DNA from: Paenibacillus sp. J23TS9
GTDB taxonomy: Bacteria > Bacillota > Bacilli > Paenibacillales > Paenibacillaceae
Length of the DNA stretch: 63,101 nt
Direction: 5' to 3'
Assembly: GCF_018403225.1 (NCBI RefSeq)
Contig: NZ_BOSG01000009.1
Location: forward strand, 1 to 63,101
This document shows, in pieces, positions 56,980 through 63,101 of this stretch. Each line of letters starts with the position of its first letter. The stretch's first letter is position 1. The notes beneath the pieces were generated by a model that was not told the DNA's origin, made no database searches, and saw nothing but the letters and a program-made list of their open reading frames with translations. The translations under genes were made by a program, and so were the position numbers.

Positions 56980-57528
56980 ATGAATGCACATTCCACCTCT
57001 GACTCATCAGAGGCTTATATTGCTTTAGGGGCCAATTTGGGTGACCGTGAAGATACACTGATGGAGGCGCTGCGTCGCCTCGATGAAACTCCCGATATCA
57101 CCGTGCTCCACTGCTCCAATATCTATGAAACGGAGCCGGTTGGTTATGTAGACCAGCCTTTGTTTCTGAATATGGCTGTACGGGTCCGCACAAGTCTGAA
57201 TCCATATGGATTGCTGCATGTGATGCAGCAGATCGAGAAAGAGCTCGGAAGAGTCCGCCATATTCGTTGGGGTCCGAGAACCGTCGATTTGGATCTGATC
57301 TGGATGGAAGGGCAGAAGGAGAACACGGAAGAATTGATTCTGCCTCATCCCCGTATGGAGGAGCGTATGTTTGTACTTGCCCCGCTGAAGGACATTGTGC
57401 CTGCGGATGAATCCTCCGGTTTGCGGACTGTAGTCATGGCAGCAGTGGAAAGACTGGATGGAAAGGAAGGTTTGCAGCTTTGGAAAACTTGCAGCTGGCG
57501 CAGCGTATCCGCGCCTTCCGGAAACTAA
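56980..57528 (+). CDS. folK: HPPK, hydroxymethyl-dihydropterin pyrophosphokinase
   Basis: This encodes 182 residues. Transfers pyrophosphate from ATP to the pterin before FolP. ALGANLGDRED, EPVGYVDQPLFLNMAV, GPRTVDLDLIW and HPRMEERMFVLAPL are family motifs. The C-terminal ~20 residues overlap the next gene in another frame. Confidence 0.96.
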   Translation: MNAHSTSDSSEAYIALGANLGDREDTLMEALRRLDETPDITVLHCSNIYETEPVGYVDQPLFLNMAVRVRTSLNPYGLLHVMQQIEKELGRVRHIRWGPRTVDLDLIWMEGQKENTEELILPHPRMEERMFVLAPLKDIVPADESSGLRTVVMAAVERLDGKEGLQLWKTCSWRSVSAPSGN

Positions 57529-57683
57529 AGGGATTTACACAACAGGAGCTGGCATCCGGGTGCGGCATTTCGCTGGCGGTGCTCGGTGCTATAGAACGCG
57601 GAAACCGGCGCGCTGATGAACAGACGTTGACGAGAATTGCCGAGGTTTTGGACATTTCGCTCCAGGAACTCACCAATCAATAG
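57480..57683 (+). CDS. yazB: Small XRE-family DNA-binding protein (YazB-like)
   Basis: This encodes 67 residues, practically all one Cro/CI-type helix-turn-helix (RIRAFRKLKGFTQQELA, then ISLAVLGAIERGNR). Starts at TTG 57480, inside the end of folK, after GGAAGG. B. subtilis has yazB in the same place; its target is unknown. It could regulate the folate operon, but nothing here shows it. Confidence 0.85.
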   Translation: MENLQLAQRIRAFRKLKGFTQQELASGCGISLAVLGAIERGNRRADEQTLTRIAEVLDISLQELTNQ

Positions 57684-57748
57684 ATTTACTGCTCCAGGAC
57701 GGATATATATATTTGAACAAAATGATCTTAAAGGAGCGAATGGATCAC

Positions 57749-58771
57749 ATGCTGAAGATTGGCAATATTGAAATGAAGAACCAGGTCGTTCTGGCTCCGA
57801 TGGCGGGAGTATGCAACCCGGCATTCCGGCTCATAGCCAAGGAATTCGGAACCGGATTGGTTTGCGCCGAGATGGTCAGCGGAAAGGCTATCCTACATGG
57901 CAATCAACGCACGCGGGAAATGCTTTTTGTCGACGAACGGGAAAAACCGCTCAGCCTGCAGATTTTTGGCGGGGACCGTGAATCGCTTGTGGAAGCTGCG
58001 AAAGTCGTTGACACGCAGACGAACGCCGACATTATTGATATCAATATGGGCTGCCCTGCACCAAAGGTGACCAAAATTGATGCCGGCGCCCGCTGGCTGC
58101 TGGATTCGAACAAAATTTATGAGATGGTTGCTGCAGTGGTGGATGCCGTTGATAAGCCTGTGACGGTTAAAATGCGCACCGGTTGGGACCACGATCATAT
58201 TTATGCGGTTGAGAACGCACGTGCAGTCGAACGCGCAGGAGGCCAGGCGGTAAGTGTCCACGGCCGTACACGCGAGCAGCTGTATACCGGTCACGCCGAT
58301 TGGGATATTATAAAGCAGGTTAAAGAGTCGGTATCGATTCCTGTCATCGGGAACGGGGACGTGGTGACACCGGAGGATGCCCGCCGGATGCTGGACCAAA
58401 CAGGTGTGGACGGAGTTATGATCGGACGTGGAGCGCTTGGCAATCCTTGGATGCTGTATCGTACGATTGAGTATCTGAAGACTGGAAAGCTCCTGTCTGA
58501 ACCACCTGCGGAAGAGAAGATCCGCATAGCTATTTTGCATATGGATCGGCTTATTGCCTTAAGAGGGGAATCGGTTGCCGTTCGCGAAATGCGCAAGCAT
58601 TTGGCATGGTATCTGAGAGGACTGAAGGGCTCTAACCGTATCAAAGATGAGATAATGGAAGGAACAAAGCGGGATGAAATGGTCAGAATCCTGGAGGATT
58701 TTGTAGCCAGTCTGAACGAACGGGCAGCGCTGGAAGCAGATATGGCGGAAGAAGCAGTCGTCTCCCAATAA
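57749..58771 (+). CDS. dusB: tRNA-dihydrouridine synthase B
   Basis: This encodes 340 residues. FMN-dependent reduction of uridines in tRNA. Motifs: LAPMAGVCNPAFR, INMGCPAPKV with the catalytic Cys, VKMRTGWD, HGRTREQLYTG and IGNGDV. The family starts MxKIG, so ATG 57749 is preferred; ATG 57740 and TTG 57713 are in frame. AAAGGAG at 57730-57736 is slightly far for 57749 and too close for 57740. Confidence 0.93.
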   Translation: MLKIGNIEMKNQVVLAPMAGVCNPAFRLIAKEFGTGLVCAEMVSGKAILHGNQRTREMLFVDEREKPLSLQIFGGDRESLVEAAKVVDTQTNADIIDINMGCPAPKVTKIDAGARWLLDSNKIYEMVAAVVDAVDKPVTVKMRTGWDHDHIYAVENARAVERAGGQAVSVHGRTREQLYTGHADWDIIKQVKESVSIPVIGNGDVVTPEDARRMLDQTGVDGVMIGRGALGNPWMLYRTIEYLKTGKLLSEPPAEEKIRIAILHMDRLIALRGESVAVREMRKHLAWYLRGLKGSNRIKDEIMEGTKRDEMVRILEDFVASLNERAALEADMAEEAVVSQ

Positions 58772-58800
58772 TGCCCATGCATATGCCTGCGGGCGTGTGA

Positions 58801-58829
58801 TTGACATTTTGAAATGCTTACCATATAAT
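58801..58829 (+). promoter_or_regulatory. sigma-A promoter of greA
   Basis: TTGACA (58801-58806), 17 bp, TATAAT (58824-58829): exact consensus. A second TATAAT at 58937-58942 lacks a good -35. Confidence 0.85.
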
Positions 58830-58990
58830 TTTTCAGTATAAATTCGACTTTATCCTTAAAACAGCAGAGGGATGTTCTGATCCTTCAAACTTTGCATAAA
58901 TATAGATTGATCTAAAGATAACATGATAGTTCTCTCTATAATGATTACGGTAGTTTTAAATTTATTTACATGACAGGAGAATCGGTTAAG

Positions 58991-59467
58991 ATGAGCGATA
59001 AAGAAGTCATTCTAACACAGGACGGACTCAAAAAGCTGGAAGACGAACTCGAGAACCTGAAATCAGTCAAACGGCGCGAGGTGGCAGAACGTATCAAAGT
59101 GGCCATTGGCTACGGGGATATCAGTGAAAACTCGGAGTACGAAGATGCCAAAAATGAGCAGGCTTTTATTGAGGGACGCATCATCACACTTGAAAAATTG
59201 CTTCGCAATGCCCGGATTATCAACAGCGACGAAATCAATACTGATGTTGTCGGAGTCGGTGCTACGGTAATCGTGCAGGATCTGGAGTTCGGTGATACGA
59301 TGGAATACACGATTGTGGGTACGGCTGAATCCGATCCCCTTAACAATAAAATCTCGAACGAAAGTCCGGTGGGTAAAGCCATTTTGGGCAAGCAAAAAAA
59401 CACCACAGTGGACGTTAACGTTCCTGCGGGCGTGGTTCAATACAAGATCATCGATATCAAAAAATAA
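58991..59467 (+). CDS. greA: Transcription elongation factor GreA
   Basis: This encodes 158 residues. N-terminal coiled coil (about 5-75; [35 protein letters not shown] with the acidic tip) that enters the polymerase secondary channel, and a C-terminal FKBP-like domain ([15 protein letters not shown]). ATG 58991 is favoured by AGGAGA and family length; an upstream in-frame ATG (58970) would add seven residues. It lies between dusB and lysS, where B. subtilis has none. Confidence 0.96.
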   Translation: MSDKEVILTQDGLKKLEDELENLKSVKRREVAERIKVAIGYGDISENSEYEDAKNEQAFIEGRIITLEKLLRNARIINSDEINTDVVGVGATVIVQDLEFGDTMEYTIVGTAESDPLNNKISNESPVGKAILGKQKNTTVDVNVPAGVVQYKIIDIKK

Positions 59468-59493
59468 GATCCGCATGCTTTAGGATTGTTAGG

Positions 59494-59519
59494 AAGCTTC
59501 CTTTAGGAAGCTTTTTTTT
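59494..59519 (+). terminator. Terminator after greA
   Basis: AAGCTTCC (59494-59501), loop TTTA, GGAAGCTT (59506-59513), then T. Confidence 0.92.
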
Positions 59520-59535
59520 CAGATATATAGAATGA

Positions 59536-61131
<1,596 letters not shown>

Positions 61132-61170
61132 TCATATTTAAGTAAATGAGGATATTCCTCATCATATAGA

Positions 61171-61210
61171 AAAGGAACAGCGTGAATTATTCACGTCTGT
61201 TCCTTTTTTT
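61171..61210. terminator. Bidirectional terminator between lysS and tetR
   Basis: AAAGGAACAG-CGTGA (61171-61185) pairs with TCACG-t-CTGTTCCTTT (61191-61206). T run on the plus strand; the A run at its left serves the convergent gene. Confidence 0.9.
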
Positions 61211-61214
61211 GTTT

Positions 61215-61820
61215 TTATAAGCCCGGTTGTAGGCGGCAGAGCGTCAACAGATGACGCTTGACGACGTTACGCATCATGTCTGTTGTTACGACATCCGGTC
61301 TAAGCACAGCGTGGATCGCGAGGCCGTCAATCAGGGCATAGAAGCGTTCAATCTCAAGTGAGATGTCCAGATCTGGAAGGACTAGGTCTATGGCAGTTAA
61401 TCCATTCATGATTGCAATAAAAATATGTCTGAGATCATCATCGACCTCGCTGCGGTGCAATCCAAGCGAAGGATCAGATAATGATTTGACGACAAAAGCA
61501 AACCAAACCTCCATTTCATGTCGTTTCTCTTCATTGGTGGGAAGAACCTCATCTAGCAGAAGAGGGATGTCTATGAATAGATCGCCGCTGTAGGCAATAC
61601 CTGCAATTCGCTCCCTTACCTTTTCCGAAACTTTTTTCATGGCATAAGACAGAAGCTCTGAGTGTGTGGTGAAATAGTGTCGCATGGAGCCGACCGAAAG
61701 CCCTGCTTCATCGGCGATGTTCCTTACTGAGGCTTGATCAAGCCCGATCTTTCGGATGACACGCCACGTGGCTTCGGCCACTCTTTCTTTTTGCTTTTCG
61801 TGATCAACAATTTTGGGCAT
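61215..61820 (-). CDS. TetR family transcriptional regulator
   Basis: This encodes 201 residues. N-terminal HTH (RVAEATWRVIRKIGLDQASVRNIADEAGLSVGSMRHYF) followed by an all-helical ligand domain resembling BetI-type C-domains. Probably represses the divergent membrane-protein gene and itself from the 92-base region between them. Ligand unknown. Convergent with lysS. Confidence 0.88.
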   Translation of the reverse strand: MPKIVDHEKQKERVAEATWRVIRKIGLDQASVRNIADEAGLSVGSMRHYFTTHSELLSYAMKKVSEKVRERIAGIAYSGDLFIDIPLLLDEVLPTNEEKRHEMEVWFAFVVKSLSDPSLGLHRSEVDDDLRHIFIAIMNGLTAIDLVLPDLDISLEIERFYALIDGLAIHAVLRPDVVTTDMMRNVVKRHLLTLCRLQPGL

Positions 61821-61848
61821 GTACCAAGTATAACATTCACCTTGTTTA

Positions 61849-61886
61849 TTTAATACAGTCGTGATAAATTGTTTTTAATACAACCG
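61849..61886. promoter_or_regulatory. Direct repeat in the tetR divergent region
   Basis: TTTAATACA-GTCG (61849-61861) and TTTAATACA-ACCG (61874-61886) are 25 bases apart. They are candidates for the TetR binding site, although TetR operators are usually palindromic. Confidence 0.4.
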
Positions 61887-61912
61887 TTCTAAAAAGAAAG
61901 GATGAAGGACAA

Positions 61913-62446
61913 TTGATCGCAGCATTAATCGTAGGATGCGAAATTGCATTTTGGGTGCTTATACTGGCCGGCTTGAGCGCACGATATTTAGCCGGATGGA
62001 GCCGTTTGGGGGCGATTTTGCTGCTGGCTACACCAGCCGTGGATGTTTTGCTCATCATATTTACGATTGTGGATCTAAGAAATGGAGTAAAAGCAGAATT
62101 CATTCATGGACTCTCTGCTATATATATCGGTGTGACGGTTGCATATGGGCATCGGATGATAAAGTGGGCAGATCAGAGGTTTGCTTACCGGTTCGCAGGA
62201 GGGGAGGAGCCTGAGCGCGCACCTAAACATGGGAAGGCTCATGCCCGTCGTGAGAGAGAAGGTTGGTACCGGCATGTGATTGCATGGTTTGTTGGGGGCG
62301 TTCTGCTTGTGCTTATGATCTTGATTGTCAATGACCCTAATCGTACAGAGGCGCTGAGGATTGTACCGGTATGGTGGGGAGGGATCGTAGCTATCGACTT
62401 CCTGATTAGCTTCAGCTATACATTATGGCCTAAACCGCCGAAGTAA
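61913..62446 (+). CDS. Integral membrane protein (YmcC-like)
   Basis: This encodes 177 residues. Four hydrophobic segments at about 2-24, 30-50, 58-80 and 118-140 plus a fifth near 152-172; a basic loop with HGKAHARREREGW between. It resembles B. subtilis YmcC from memory; no function is known. Starts at TTG 61913 with AGGATGAAGGA upstream. Divergent from the TetR gene, so likely its target. Confidence 0.7.
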   Translation: MIAALIVGCEIAFWVLILAGLSARYLAGWSRLGAILLLATPAVDVLLIIFTIVDLRNGVKAEFIHGLSAIYIGVTVAYGHRMIKWADQRFAYRFAGGEEPERAPKHGKAHARREREGWYRHVIAWFVGGVLLVLMILIVNDPNRTEALRIVPVWWGGIVAIDFLISFSYTLWPKPPK

Positions 62447-62540
62447 AGAGGGGTATGCAGAGAAACGCAGGACAAACAAAGCTATTGCATCAATGAATCA
62501 GGTACTCGTATCCCGGCAACTTAATATTTCAAAAAACAGC
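62447..62540. other. Non-coding stretch before the rrn promoters
   Basis: No ORF, hairpin or repeat of note is visible. Confidence 0.5.
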
Positions 62541-62569
62541 TTGCACCATCCTGAAATCCATGATATATT
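62541..62569 (+). promoter_or_regulatory. rRNA operon promoter P1
   Basis: TTGCAC (62541-62546), 17 bp, TATATT (62564-62569). Confidence 0.8.
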
Positions 62570-62658
62570 ATTAGTCCGGCCAAGAAATGCAGGTAAAACT
62601 GCTAGCCAGCAGGTTTTCAAATTTGAAAGTTTCTGAAAAAAAGAACTTCAAAAAAAGC

Positions 62659-62687
62659 TTGCAAATCTCGGCTGAACATGATATATT
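62659..62687 (+). promoter_or_regulatory. rRNA operon promoter P2
   Basis: TTGCAA (62659-62664), 17 bp, TATATT (62682-62687). The leader that follows (about 62695-62880) contains TTTGAAAACTGAAC typical of Firmicute rrn leaders. Confidence 0.85.
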
Positions 62688-62881
62688 ATAAGAGTTGCTG
62701 CTGAGCTAACTGAGCGGCTTCGAAAACGAAAGAATTTGATCTTTGAAAACTGAACAACGAGTGAGATACAGACCTTGCTTGCAAGGTCGACCGCGAAGCA
62801 AATTGGTTCATGCCTTTTGGCTGAATGATTTGCTGAGCAAAACAATGAGATTTAATCTCGTCAGTTTCAAAATGAGCTATC

Positions 62882-63101
62882 AACTTTCTTGGAGAGTTTG
62901 ATCCTGGCTCAGGACGAACGCTGGCGGCGTGCCTAATACATGCAAGTCGAGCGGAGTTGATGAGGTGCTTGCACCTCTGATGCTTAGCGGCGGACGGGTG
63001 AGTAACACGTAGGCAACCTGCCTGTAAGACTGGGATAACTACCGGAAACGGTAGCTAATACCGGATAATTTATTTCTTCTCCTGGAGAGATAATGAAAGA
63101 C
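62882..63101 (+). rRNA. rrs: 16S ribosomal RNA, 5' part
   Basis: Begins near GGAGAGTTTGATCCTGGCTC and continues through GACGAACGCTGGCGGCGTGC, the V1 loop, GGACGGGTGAGTAACACG and GATAACTACCGGAAACGG. It runs off the right edge. The V1 region resembles Paenibacillus 16S. The exact first base is approximate. Confidence 0.97.

Overview
This window looks like one uninterrupted piece of the origin-proximal core chromosome of a spore-forming Firmicute, most likely Paenibacillus. It is framed by rRNA operons: the last bases of a 5S rRNA at the left edge and the first ~220 bases of a 16S rRNA, with tandem rrn promoters, at the right edge. The 16S start resembles Paenibacillus. The gene order closely follows the Bacillus subtilis segment csfB-yaaO-tmk ... 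folK-yazB-dusB-lysS. The gene calls below come from protein motifs, start-site signals and that remembered synteny; no database search was run.

Layout. 0.4-1.5 kb: a small lipoprotein and a divergent membrane protein. 1.6-9.5 kb: gin, a PLP decarboxylase (yaaO), tmk, darA, yaaR, holB, ricT, yabA, a TrmN6-like methylase and rsmI. 9.6-11.5 kb: abrB on the minus strand, divergent from an HD-domain phosphohydrolase that sits where B. subtilis has metS. 11.5-16.8 kb: tatD, a long leader with a c-di-AMP (ydaO-type) riboswitch in front of a yabE-type cell-wall hydrolase, then rnmV, rsmA and yabG. 17-28.5 kb: veg, sspF, ispE, purR, spoVG, glmU, prs, pth, fin, mfd and a PrsA-like foldase. 28.8-35.7 kb: spoVT, a SpoVB-like flippase, mazG, hup, rqcP, yabP, yabQ, divIC and yabR. 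36-44.7 kb: spoIIE, yabS, yabT, tilS, hpt and ftsH. 45-51.3 kb: nadA-nadB-nadC (not at this place in B. subtilis), coaX, hslO and a parvulin. 51.5-57.7 kb: cysK and the complete p-aminobenzoate/folate cluster pabB-pabA-pabC-folP-folB-folK plus a small XRE protein. 57.7-62.4 kb: dusB, greA, lysS and a divergent tetR/membrane-protein pair.

Themes. Replication, translation and nucleotide housekeeping genes are interleaved with sporulation genes (gin, fin, spoVG, spoVT, spoIIE, yabG, yabP, yabQ, sspF). Several control regions can be read directly: Spo0A boxes at abrB, a sigma-H promoter at spoVG, a Spo0A-type promoter with a long spacer at spoIIE, a PurBox at purR and a c-di-AMP riboswitch at yabE. 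The c-di-AMP receptor gene darA lies in the same window. I see no prophage, IS element, CRISPR array, tRNA gene or defence system. The points most worth checking are regulatory: a hairpin plus small ORF that hides the yabS ribosome binding site, an 18-codon leader ORF below the c-di-AMP riboswitch, a perfect palindromic 0A-box pair in front of the HD gene, and an AbrB with a cysteine-pair C-terminus.
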